From the NCBI GenBank assembly GCA_963762315.1, contig CAVXKO010000004.1:434001-498000 (forward strand): a stretch of DNA of 64,000 nt, in the 5' to 3' direction. The notes beneath the pieces are model-generated. The model ran no database searches, had not been told where the DNA came from, and was given only the letters and a program-made list of their open reading frames with translations. Positions 1 to 10,158 of the stretch are shown in pieces. Source of the DNA: RPQJ01 sp963762315. GTDB taxonomy: Bacteria; Pseudomonadota; Gammaproteobacteria; Steroidobacterales; Steroidobacteraceae. How positions within the stretch are numbered: position 1 is the stretch's first letter; each line of letters opens with the position of its first letter. A program made the translations under genes and the position numbers.

Positions 1-1
1 G

Positions 2-217
2 TACCTCGGCATCTCGCTGACGGCGGCCGACATGTCGGACCGAATCGATGGGGTGCGGTCCGAACCGATCTATTCCGGCGCACTGGTGCTCGGCGGGCGA
101 ACGCCGCTTGGTCCCCTGACGCTTTCGCTCGGCGTCACGTCCACGGACGACTGGCAACTCGTCCTCGGGCTCGGCCGCCCGATGGAGGAGGGCAACATCG
201 CCGACCCGGTGTGGTGA
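2..217 (+). CDS. C-terminal end of an outer-membrane beta-barrel protein (possibly patatin/surface-antigen type)
   Basis: Only the last 71 codons are in the window; the frame is open from base 2 and stops with TGA at 215-217. The residues alternate hydrophobic and polar in short strands separated by turns, and a near-terminal LGLGRP stretch resembles the closing strand of surface-antigen barrels attached to bacterial patatin-like phospholipases. The family call rests on this tail alone. Any outer-membrane barrel of similar ending would fit, so function is inferred weakly. Confidence 0.45.
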   Translation, partial: YLGISLTAADMSDRIDGVRSEPIYSGALVLGGRTPLGPLTLSLGVTSTDDWQLVLGLGRPMEEGNIADPVW

Positions 218-222
218 CGCCG

Positions 223-1641
<1,419 letters not shown>

Positions 1642-1894
1642 CGGTGGGGCAAGCATCGTCGAGAGGCATCCGCGTGCTGGGTTGGCCCGCAGTGTCCCCC
1701 AGGGCGGCGGGGCAGGCCAGTTCCGAGTGTCGGAAGAATCGTCGGCGTTTTTTACATATCACACGCCGTGCAGGGGGTCGAAAAACTTAACCGTCTGATT
1801 CGGATCGAATTACTGGATCTGGCAGGAAACTTGCAAGAGTCCGTTGGCCATCCTGACTCGCAGCCCAGACCGGACAACGCAAGAAGAATAGTCC

Positions 1895-2815
1895 ATGGTT
1901 CGCGCTTTCATGCTGATCGCCCTTCTGCTCGGCCCGTCCGTGGTCGCGTACGCGGCAGGCTATGGCGAGGCCGCCCATTACATCGCCATCGGCACCGTGC
2001 TGGCGTTCAACCTGGGCCTGCTCGCGAGGCCGCTGGCTCCGTTCTTTGTCCTCGTGCCGGCCGTCTACGCCGCTGCGGCAATGACGGCCCAGCTGTCGGA
2101 CGGCGTGGCGGCGCTGATCGTCGCGGTGGCGGCAGCCGTCGGTGCCGCGAGTTCGCAAGGTTTTCATAGGGGCCTGCTGGCGGTGCTGGCTGCGGCGCTG
2201 ATCGGCTCGTTCGAGCCGGCTGCCGGCCGCGAGGTCATCGAGCGCTCCGCCGCGATGCTTGCCGGCGGCGCCTACGGATTCCTGATCGCCGTGACGGCTG
2301 CCGGGCGGATCGAAATACGAAGTCTCGCCGTGCATCCGCGAACGGCGCTCAGCTACGCCGTGCTGCTCGCTTTGCTCACGCTGGTCGCATGGTTCGCGGC
2401 GCGCATGGCGGGTTTCCCGCACGGCTGGTGGTTGCCCCTGGCGGTCGCCGCGATCGGCGAGCCTTACGTCTCGGGCAGCGCCGAACGCGCCGTGAGCAGG
2501 ACAGCGCTCGCACTGTGCAGCACGGTGCCGCTGCTCGCCCTCATCGATTCGGTCTCGCAACCCCTGGCTCGCGGGGTCATCGTGCTGTCGCTGGCGATGA
2601 TGCTGTTCACCTCGGGCCGGCGAACTCCGTCGCTCCACACATTCCTGCTCGCGCCGATCATCGTGTTGTTCGCCACCTACCAGCCGGCGTACCACGACGG
2701 TCTGCACTACCTGCACGAAACGCTGCTTGCATGTGCCGTGGTGTTCGCCTTGAGCCTGCTTGGCAAGTGGATGCTGTGGACGCTGCGGCCCGATTCGGGC
2801 CGCGTCCCTGCCTGA
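1895..2815 (+). CDS. FUSC-like integral membrane protein
   Basis: The 306-residue protein is almost entirely hydrophobic, with roughly ten predicted membrane segments in two blocks separated by a short basic, polar stretch (AAGRIEIRSLAVHPRT). The second block, with GFPHGWWLPLAVAAIGEPY followed by a basic helix, resembles the C-terminal module of fusaric-acid-resistance / aromatic-acid exporter (FUSC) proteins. Transport of a small organic acid is a family-based guess and no partner gene for an efflux complex is adjacent. It ends 19 bp before the convergent cytochrome gene. Confidence 0.6.
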   Translation: MVRAFMLIALLLGPSVVAYAAGYGEAAHYIAIGTVLAFNLGLLARPLAPFFVLVPAVYAAAAMTAQLSDGVAALIVAVAAAVGAASSQGFHRGLLAVLAAALIGSFEPAAGREVIERSAAMLAGGAYGFLIAVTAAGRIEIRSLAVHPRTALSYAVLLALLTLVAWFAARMAGFPHGWWLPLAVAAIGEPYVSGSAERAVSRTALALCSTVPLLALIDSVSQPLARGVIVLSLAMMLFTSGRRTPSLHTFLLAPIIVLFATYQPAYHDGLHYLHETLLACAVVFALSLLGKWMLWTLRPDSGRVPA

Positions 2816-2834
2816 TCTACCTCGCGGCGACGCG

Positions 2835-4641
2835 TCAATCGCCGCCATTCGGTCCATTGTGGCAGTCGTAGCAACCGACGGCCGTGCCCCTGGCCACGGT
2901 CCGGCCGCCCCAGTCGCGTGTGGCTGCGGTCCGTGAGAGCACCGAGCCGCGGAAGTCGGCGCCGTGGCACGCTGCGCAGGCCTGGCGATTCTGCTTTGCG
3001 AGCGATCCGTGGCCGCTCTCTGTTCTCCAGCGCGAATCGGCGACCACGTGCATGCCGTGAGGGCCGCCCAGCGAGAGCGACAGCGTGCCGGCGCCGTGGC
3101 ACGTCGTGCACTCCGAGATCGTGCCCGAGTGTCCCTGCAACTGCTTCGCCGCGACGTTGTCGTTGTGCAGGTCGACCGGATTCGGCCAGACCGCGTGGGT
3201 GCTGTTGTGACAGCCTTCGCAGGCCACGCCGCCGTGGCCCTTGCTGAAGCGGAACAGGGTGTTCGCGTTTTCGGCAAAGCGGCTGCTGGCGGCCTTGCGC
3301 GGGGATGCGGCCGCGTCGCCGGTGTCGAACGCCACCAGCGTCCTCAGCCCGTCGCTCGCCATCAGGGAAGCATCGCTCAGCGTCAGATGGCTGCCCGCAT
3401 CGCCCGTATGACAGGACTGGCAGCGAGGCAGGTCGAGCCAGGGCCGGCGCGACTTGCCGTCATTCTGGCCGTCGATGCTGCCGCCGCTCGCGAGCTTGGC
3501 TGCGCCGCCGACCGCGCTCATGTTGCCGTGGCAGTTCTGGCAGGTGACGGAGTCCGTCATCGCGCCGCGCAGGCATTGGGTCGTCTTGCCCGGGTGGCAG
3601 AGGTAGCAGGCCTGCGTTTCGGGCGAGGGCGGTGTCCCGCCCTGGGTGACGTACCGATCGGCGAGCGGTGCGCCGGACGCCGACAGCATCTTGTTGCTGT
3701 GATAGGCGTGCATCGCCGCGGACATCGTGGGGCGGCCGACCTGCGAGCCCGACGGGCCGGTGCCGGCGAGATCGAGCGCCGGCGAGTAGTGGCAACCCGC
3801 GCACAGCACGGGCCGGGAAGACATCAGTTGCGTGCCCATGCGGCTGTCGTGCAGCAGCAGCACGTTCTCGCGCGACTGGGTCTCCACGTCGCGCGGTGGT
3901 GGACCACGCAATGCCCGCGGTCCTCGCCGCCGCCGCGCCCGTGGCGTGGCAATCGCGGCACGTCGTTTCTTCGGAGACCGGGAGAACCACGTCGAGCGTC
4001 GCGACCGACTGGCTCGTCGACTTGTCGGTCGCCGTGAGGCGCATCAACGGATAGCGATTGCTGTGCCCGGCGTCGTCGACGGGCACGATCGGGATGCCTT
4101 CGGCCTTGAACAGTCCGGCAGCCGCCTTCCAGGCGAACGACGTGTGTTCGGGGGCGGTGGCTTCGGCGGGCATGTACAGGCCCTTCAGTCCCTGGCCCGG
4201 CGCGAGGTTCGCGCCGTACGCCCGGGCCGCGTAGACCCAGAAGTTCGTCTTGCCCACGCTGTGGCTGTTGATCGAGCCGTTGGCGTCTGCCACCGCCGAG
4301 TAGCGCAAGCCGACCGTGGAGTCGTCGAGCAACGAGGGCTTGCCCGCCGAGTCCCTGCGGATCACCTGTGCATTGACGACGTTGTAGGGCGGCAGGATCG
4401 TGAAGGTCGAGAAGTCGGCGTCGACGCAGTGCATGCCGAGGTCGTTCGTGGCCAGGATCTTGTAGGCGGGCGTCTGTCCGGTTCCGCCTCCGCCTCCACT
4501 GCCTCCGCCCCCCGAGCCGCCACCCCCGGGGTCGCTGCCCGATCCGCTGGAGCCGCCGCCGCCGCAGGCGGCGAGCGCAAGGGACGATGCGAGCAGCATG
4601 GAAATCCGGCTCAATGCGCTACGCGTACTCTTTTGTGACAT
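2835..4641 (-). CDS. Nine-haem c-type cytochrome lipoprotein (frameshift in sequence)
   Basis: A lipoprotein signal (LALAAC) is followed by Gly/Ser-rich linkers, a cysteine-poor N-terminal domain of about 220 residues, and then nine CXXCH haem-binding motifs: CRDCH, CAGCH, CYLCH, CQNCH, CQSCH, CEGCH, CTTCH, CAACH and CYDCH. This predicts a membrane-anchored multihaem electron carrier in the periplasm or outer membrane. The frame breaks near 3893 and deleting one base there restores a 601-residue protein. The start at 4641 is chosen because it gives the signal peptide; an ATG at 4704 lies upstream. No porin or partner reductase lies next to it, so its redox partner is unknown. Confidence 0.8.
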
Positions 4642-4732
4642 GGTTGCTCTGCTTGCGTCCTTCGGTTCTGTGCCGGGTTGGACGCTGCGAGCGCGGGAAA
4701 TCAATCGCGGTTCGAGCGCCTGCGAATGGCTC

Positions 4733-5512
4733 TTATTGCTGCGCGCCGAAGGCGCGGAAGATCGGAGCCATGCGGCCCGACGGCCGGAAGGGATGCCACT
4801 CGTCCTCGTGCACCGCGAGGCGGTCCGCGATGACCCACATCGCGAGGCTGTTCACGCCGAACCCCATGTGGCTGCCCGGCACGCGGACGTTCTCGTGGTT
4901 CGACGGATCGCCGTCGAGCGTCGCCTGCTCCGGTGGCACGACGCCATCGTGCTTCGAGTAGATGCAGGTCGAAGGAACGGGTGGCGGCGCCCGCATGCGT
5001 CGCGATCGCGCCCGCGCCTGGTGGACCATCGGTCCCATCGGGTGCGACAGCACCTTGTACATCGCGACGATGCCCGGTGGCGGATGCCGGTCGGGATCGA
5101 GCCGCAGCGGGCTGCCGAGCGAGATCACCGTGCGCACGCATTCGGGCGCGACGTGCGCGGCATAGAACGCGAACACGCCGCCCAGGCTCCAGCCGACGAT
5201 GCTCACGCGACGGCGATGACGATGGTGGAGGTGGCGCACCTTCTGCTCGATGGCGTTGGCGAGGCGGCGGTTGAAGCCGCGGTTGCGGCCGAAACCCCAG
5301 GTCTCGACGTGATAGCCGCGCGACTTGAGGAACAGGCGCAGCGGTTCGAGCGAGGACTCACCGGCGCCGAAGCCCGGCATCAGGAGCACCGGGTGCCCGT
5401 CGCCGCGCGGTGCCCGGCTGAGGAGCGGCAACGCCATCAGCAGGACGCCCACTTCGCCGGCGGCCCGGACCTCGAGCGCGGCGAGCAGCGGGCGGCGCAG
5501 GCGTTCGATCAT
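4733..5512 (-). CDS. Alpha/beta-hydrolase, last gene of the wax-ester operon
   Basis: This 259-residue alpha/beta-hydrolase shows a complete triad: Ser109 in GWSLGG, Asp189 in SKHDGVVP and His215 in GSHMGF. Its start codon overlaps the stop of the upstream wax-ester synthase gene (ATGA at 5509-5512), so the two are translationally coupled. Context suggests an esterase or lipase acting on acyl esters or lipid precursors, but the substrate cannot be read from sequence. No signal peptide is evident, so it is probably cytoplasmic or membrane-associated. Confidence 0.8.
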   Translation of the reverse strand: MIERLRRPLLAALEVRAAGEVGVLLMALPLLSRAPRGDGHPVLLMPGFGAGESSLEPLRLFLKSRGYHVETWGFGRNRGFNRRLANAIEQKVRHLHHRHRRRVSIVGWSLGGVFAFYAAHVAPECVRTVISLGSPLRLDPDRHPPPGIVAMYKVLSHPMGPMVHQARARSRRMRAPPPVPSTCIYSKHDGVVPPEQATLDGDPSNHENVRVPGSHMGFGVNSLAMWVIADRLAVHEDEWHPFRPSGRMAPIFRAFGAQQ

Positions 5513-6934
5513 CGTCGTTTCCGGCTTCGACTCTTGCGTGGCGGTTTCGACAGCAGTTCGATCTCCTTGCGCACACCGTCCCCGAGGTCGCGAAGGTCAG
5601 GCAGTGCGCTGCGGGCGCCGGTGAGTCCGAAGAACAGCTTCCCGTCGTAGCTGTAGACGGTGACGTTGAGCGCGCAGCCATGGTACGGGATCGAGACGGG
5701 CGTGTAGGTCATGACGCGGGCGCCCGCAACGAAGAGCGGCACGGGCGGGCCAGGGACGTTCGAGATGATGATGTTGGTCGGCAGCGGCAGCCGATCGATC
5801 AGCTCCGGACGCGTCATCAATCGAGCGAGTCCTCCCAGCAGCCACGGCAGGCCGAGCGACGGCAGGTCGTCGGGCATCAATGCCTTCATTCTCGCGGTCG
5901 TGTCCTTCCCCTCGAGCGACGAACCATGGATGGCCTGCAGCCGCCTGTGCGCGTCCTCGATATCGGTGTGCAGGTTCACCGACATGAAGGTCACCTGGAT
6001 GCTCTGGTCCGTGTTGCCCGCTTCGCGCGTCGAAACGGGCACCGCCGTCTTGAGCGGCCGTTCCGGGAGGCAATCGTGCAGCAGTAGCCAGCGGCGCAGC
6101 GCGCCCGAGCAGGCGGCCAGGATCACGTCGTTCACCGTGGCGTCGTGCGTCTTCGCGATGGCCTTGACCGTCGCGAGGTCGCACTCGACCGACGCGAAGC
6201 TGCGCGCGCCGGTGATGGCGACGTTCAGCGGCGTGCGCGGCGTCGGCGGACCCGAGTCGCGCAGTGCGCCGATCGCCTCGCGCAGCGTGCGTGCGGCGCC
6301 GGCTGCGGAGCCGCCGAGCCGGCCCGCCAGCGCGGGCAGTTGCAGGACCTGTCCTGCCTGGTGCTTCGCCGCGGCGTTGAGCAGGGCGCGCGTGGAGACG
6401 TCCTCACCCGGCGGCGGGGGCGGCGATTTGCGCCGGGCCGCAGCCTGCGCCGGCTTGCCGGCATCGAAGGTGGCCATCAGGAAAACCTGGGCCGACGCGC
6501 CGTCGAGTCCGGCATGGTGCGTCTTCGCGAACACCGCAAGGCGGCCGCCTTGCAGCCCCTCGATGACGTGCAGCTCCCACAGCGGCCGTGTCGAGGTCCA
6601 TGCGCGTCGTGTGCAGGTCCGCGACGCATTCCTCCAGCTGGTGCTGCGTGCCGGGGACGGGCAGCACCGTGCGCCGGACGTGGTAGTCGAGGTCGATGTC
6701 GCCGGCCGTCACCCACATCGGGTTGGCGAAGCCGAAGGGAAGAGCCGCCACGCGCCGAGTGAAGATCTCGCTGCGGCCGAGGGACTGGCCCACGAGCTTC
6801 TTGAAGCGGCGGAAGAACGTGCGGCCTTCAGCGGCGGTGCGCGGCTCGAGCACGAACAGCGCGCCGACGTGCATCGGCGTCGCGTCGGTTTCGAGCTGCA
6901 GGAATGCGGCATCGACGGCCTTGACGGGTTTCAT
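5509..6934 (-). CDS. Wax ester synthase / diacylglycerol acyltransferase (WS/DGAT) (frameshift in sequence)
   Basis: The bifunctional WS/DGAT family joins an acyl-CoA to a fatty alcohol or diacylglycerol to make storage wax esters or triacylglycerol. The N-terminus (FLQLETDATPMHVGALFVLEP) and the HHAGLDG catalytic motif are diagnostic. Later family regions (VNDVILAACSGALRRWL, NIIISNVPGPP) are present. The frame breaks near 6589; removing one base gives 474 residues, the usual family length. The start overlaps the stop of the acyl-CoA ligase gene (ATGA at 6931-6934) and its own stop overlaps the hydrolase start, which marks a tight three-gene operon. Confidence 0.88.
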
Positions 6935-8486
6935 GCGACCTTCGACGGCGAGTACCCGCCGTCCTCCACGTAGATCCTGCGCAGTTCCTTCTTGAGGACC
7001 TTGCCCTGCGCGTTGAGCGGCAATGATTCGACGAACACGACGTGGCGCGGCAGCCTTGTAGCGCGCCAGTCGCTCGCGGCAGTGGGCGAGGACGGCGGCG
7101 ACGTCGAGCTGCGCGCCCTTGCGCAGCAGCACCAGCGCGAGTCCGGCCTCGCCCCAGGTCTCGTCGGGCACGCCGATGACGGCGCAGTGGCTGACACCGT
7201 CCAGCCGGTCGATGACGTCCTCCACTTCGGCGGGATACACGTTCTCGCCGCCCGAGATGTACATGTCCTTGATGCGGTCCACGACGTAAATCGTGCCGTC
7301 GGGCTCCATGCGGCCGGCGTCTCCCGAGCGGAACCAGCCGTTGACCGTGAATGCGGCGGCGGTCGCCTGCGGATCGTGCCAGTAGCCCGGTGTGACGCCC
7401 GGCCCGCGCACCTGGATCTCGCCCACCGTGCCGCGTGGCAGCGCCACGCCGTGCTCGTTGCCGATCTGCACGTGCACGTGCATCAGCGCATGGCCGGCCG
7501 AGCCGAGTTTCTCCCGCGCCTGCTCAGGAGGGCAGAACGACACGCTGAACACCTCGGTCATGCCGTAGGACTGCGACAGCGACAGCCCCTTGCGCGACCA
7601 CGTCTCGAGCACGTGCAGGGGAACCGGAGCCGCGCCCACCCCGGCGAGTTCCAGCGCCGGGAAGACGGCGCTCTCGAACTCCGGCACCTGGCTCATCAGG
7701 ATGTAGGTCGTCGGCACGCCGACGCTGTGCGTGATGGCCAGTTCCGGATCCGACAGCAGGCGCAGGCATTCGCGCGGGTCGAACGCTTTCATCACGACCA
7801 CCGTGCCGCCGTAATGGAACTGCGGCATCGTCACCGCGTTGAGGCCGGCGGAGTGGAACAGGGGTGCGTAGGTGAGCGTGCGCGTTCCGGCTCGCACCCG
7901 CGCGTGCAGGGCGGCGTGCACGACGATGTTGTTCGTCATGCGGTGGGTGTAGATCACGCCCTTCGGCCGCCCGGTGGTGCCGGACGTATACAGCAGCATG
8001 TTGATCGTGTCGAAGTCCACGTGCTCCATCTCGACGAGGGGCTCGTGGGCCGCGATCAGGGCTTCATAGCCGCAACCGTCCCGCCCGGGCTGGCGGGCGA
8101 CGAGCGGCACGTGGGTCAGCGAGAGCAGCGCGACGAACTCGTCGTCATGGAGGACTACCCGCGGCTCGCAGTGTTCGACGATGGCTGCGGTCTCGTGCGG
8201 CGTAAGGCGCCAGTTCATCGGCACGAAGATCGCGCCGAGTTTCCAGCACGCGAACATCGTCTCGAAGTGGTCGGTGCTGTTGTGCGCGAGAAAGCCGACC
8301 CGGTCGCCGGCTTCCACGCCGAACCGTTCGCGCAGGGCGGTGGCGAGCCGCGTGGCCCGGTCGTTGAACTGCCCATAGCTCAAGCCGGCGGCCGGTCGCG
8401 AGGTCGACGGCTGCGAGGCGGCCCGGATCGAACTCCGCGTAGTAGGCGAGCCAGTCGAAAACCGGGTCCGTGTGCGAGCGGGTCAT
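6931..8486 (-). CDS. Long-chain acyl-CoA ligase (AMP-forming) (two frameshifts in sequence)
   Basis: An ANL-superfamily enzyme that activates a carboxylic (probably fatty) acid to its CoA thioester via an acyl-adenylate. Visible motifs are the P-loop-like YTSGTTGRPKG, SYGMTE, YWHDP, WFRSGD, and the C-terminal GKVLKKELR with the catalytic lysine. Frame breaks near 8383 and 7054 are each repaired by removing one base, giving about 517 residues, normal for the family. The start at 8486 follows a GGAGGGAGC Shine-Dalgarno region. As first gene of the operon it should supply acyl-CoA to the downstream WS/DGAT. Confidence 0.87.
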
Positions 8487-8584
8487 GCTCCCTCCGCCGG
8501 CAAGGCGCAGGCGATCTTGCCGCCCGAACCTGCCGCCGCACGATTCTCGCGCATGGGCCCCGGCCGGGACCCTGTGATCTACAC

Positions 8585-9856
8585 CTATGCGGCGGCCAGC
8601 GCCTGGTCCAGGTCGTCGATCAGGTCGTCGATGTGCTCGATGCCGACCGACAGGCGCACCATGTCCTCGCTCACCCCGGCCTTGGCGAGTTCGGCCGGGT
8701 TCAACTGCCGGTGCGTCGTGCTGGCCGGATGGCAGGCCAGCGATTTCGCGTCGCCGATGTTCACGAGGCGCACGAACAGCTTGAGCGCGTCCTGGAAGCG
8801 GGCGCCGGCGGGCAGTCCGCCGTCGATGCCGAAAGTCAGGATGCCCGAGGCCCTTCCGCCCATGTACTTGCGGGCGAGCGCGTGGCTCGCGTGGTCCGGC
8901 AGGCCGGCATAGTTCACCCAGCGCACCTTCTTGTGCTTCTGCAGGTATCTTGCGACCGCGAGGGCGTTGTCGCAGATGCGGTCCATGCGCAGCGCCAGGG
9001 TCTCGATGCCCTGGAGGATCAGGAACGAATTGAACGGCGAAATCGCCGCGCCCATGTTGCGCAGCGGGACGACCCGCGCCCGGCCGATGTAGGCCGCAGG
9101 GCCGAACGCGTCCGTGTAAACGACGCCGTGATACGAAACGTCCGGCGTGTTGAGACGCGGGAACTTGTCGGCGTGGTCCTTCCACGGGAACTTGCCCGAG
9201 TCGACCAGCGCGCCGCCGATGCTGTTGCCGTGGCCGCCGAGGTACTTGGTGAGCGAGTGCACGACGATGTCGGCGCCATGCTCGAACGGGCGGCACAGGT
9301 AGGGCGACGGCACGGTGTTGTCGACGATCAACGGAATGCCGTGGCGGTGGGCGACCTCCGCCAGCGCACCGAAGTCCGTGACATTGCCTGCCGGATTTCC
9401 GACGGACTCGCAGAAGATGGCGCGCGTGTTCTTGTCGATCTGCTTCTCGAAGGACGCCGGATCGCGGTGGTCGGCGAACTTCACCTGCAGCCCGTACTGC
9501 GGGAACGTGTGCGCGAACAGGTTATACGTGCCGCCATAGAGCGCCGTCGAACTGATGACGTTCTGGCCGGCCTCGGTGATCGTCTGCAGCGCATAGGTGA
9601 TCGCAGCCTGGCCTGAGGCGAGGCCGAGCGCTCCCACGCCACCCTCGAGCGCCGCGATGCGCTTCTCGAGCACGTCGGTGGTCGGGTTCATGATGCGCGT
9701 GTAGATGTTGCCGGCGACCTTCAGGTCGAACAGGTCCGCGCCGTGCTGCGTGTCGTCGAAAGCGTACGACGTGGTCTGGTAGATCGGGACCGCCACCGCC
9801 TTGGTGGTCGGGTCGGGCGCGTAACCGGCGTGGACGACGAGGGTCTCGAGCTTCAT
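8585..9856 (-). CDS. metY: O-acetylhomoserine sulfhydrylase (PLP-dependent)
   Basis: A 423-residue cystathionine-gamma-synthase-fold enzyme making homocysteine from O-acetylhomoserine and sulfide in methionine biosynthesis. The MKLETLVVHAGYAPDPTTKA start, the YTRIMNPTTD segment, and the PLP lysine in HSLTKYLGGHG are typical of the MetY branch, and the length of about 425 residues also fits. The start at 9856 is picked from this conserved N-terminus; the frame remains open upstream to 9934. It stands alone, divergent from the TonB receptor. A closely related gamma-lyase function cannot be excluded. Confidence 0.9.
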   Translation of the reverse strand: MKLETLVVHAGYAPDPTTKAVAVPIYQTTSYAFDDTQHGADLFDLKVAGNIYTRIMNPTTDVLEKRIAALEGGVGALGLASGQAAITYALQTITEAGQNVISSTALYGGTYNLFAHTFPQYGLQVKFADHRDPASFEKQIDKNTRAIFCESVGNPAGNVTDFGALAEVAHRHGIPLIVDNTVPSPYLCRPFEHGADIVVHSLTKYLGGHGNSIGGALVDSGKFPWKDHADKFPRLNTPDVSYHGVVYTDAFGPAAYIGRARVVPLRNMGAAISPFNSFLILQGIETLALRMDRICDNALAVARYLQKHKKVRWVNYAGLPDHASHALARKYMGGRASGILTFGIDGGLPAGARFQDALKLFVRLVNIGDAKSLACHPASTTHRQLNPAELAKAGVSEDMVRLSVGIEHIDDLIDDLDQALAAA

Positions 9857-10158
9857 GGTGGGCGTTTCCGGTGGAGGGGGTGGGGTGGATCGAGCAGCGC
9901 CGCATTCTCGCGCAACGCTGCCGGTCTGTCCCATTACCGGCGGTTATCGGCCTAGAACGTCGCAGCGAACGGCGGTCGGGCTGCCGCCGAGGTCTGCGGT
10001 CTGCCCGGCCGGTGCCGCCGACACGACCGTAAGTACTAATATCGTGCTCGACTTGACCTTGGTCATGGCGTCTCCGGGGTGCAAGGACTCACGCTTTGCG
10101 CATGAGACTCGCTCGATGCGCGCGCTCTGCGCCCCCCTCGCTGGAATGCCCTTGGTCC
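9857..10158. other. Divergent intergenic region metY / TonB receptor
   Basis: About 300 bp with no convincing gene. An AT-richer patch around 10030-10050 probably holds promoter elements. The near-palindrome TTGACCTTGGTCAT lies at 10053-10066, about 95 bp before the receptor start. No clear methionine riboswitch was recognised by eye. Confidence 0.5.
10053..10066. promoter_or_regulatory. Weak candidate FNR/Dnr-type box
   Basis: TTGACCTTGGTCAT has the 5-4-5 geometry of the boxes in front of nirS and norB (TTGAC-N4-GTCAA) with one mismatch in the last base. It lies between metY and the TonB receptor and could act on either. Evidence is sequence similarity only. Confidence 0.35.

Noticed and set aside
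6931..8486. Natural fusion of acyl-CoA ligase and WS/DGAT (one 659-codon frame spans both)
   Set aside because: The fused frame arises only from two shifts; it loses the ligase's C-terminal catalytic lysine motif, which is intact in the neighbouring frame and ends in an ATGA overlap with the WS/DGAT start.
9857..10158. SAM-type riboswitch in front of metY
   Set aside because: I could not identify the conserved helices or cores of known SAM riboswitch classes by eye, so I do not claim one; a covariance-model search would decide.
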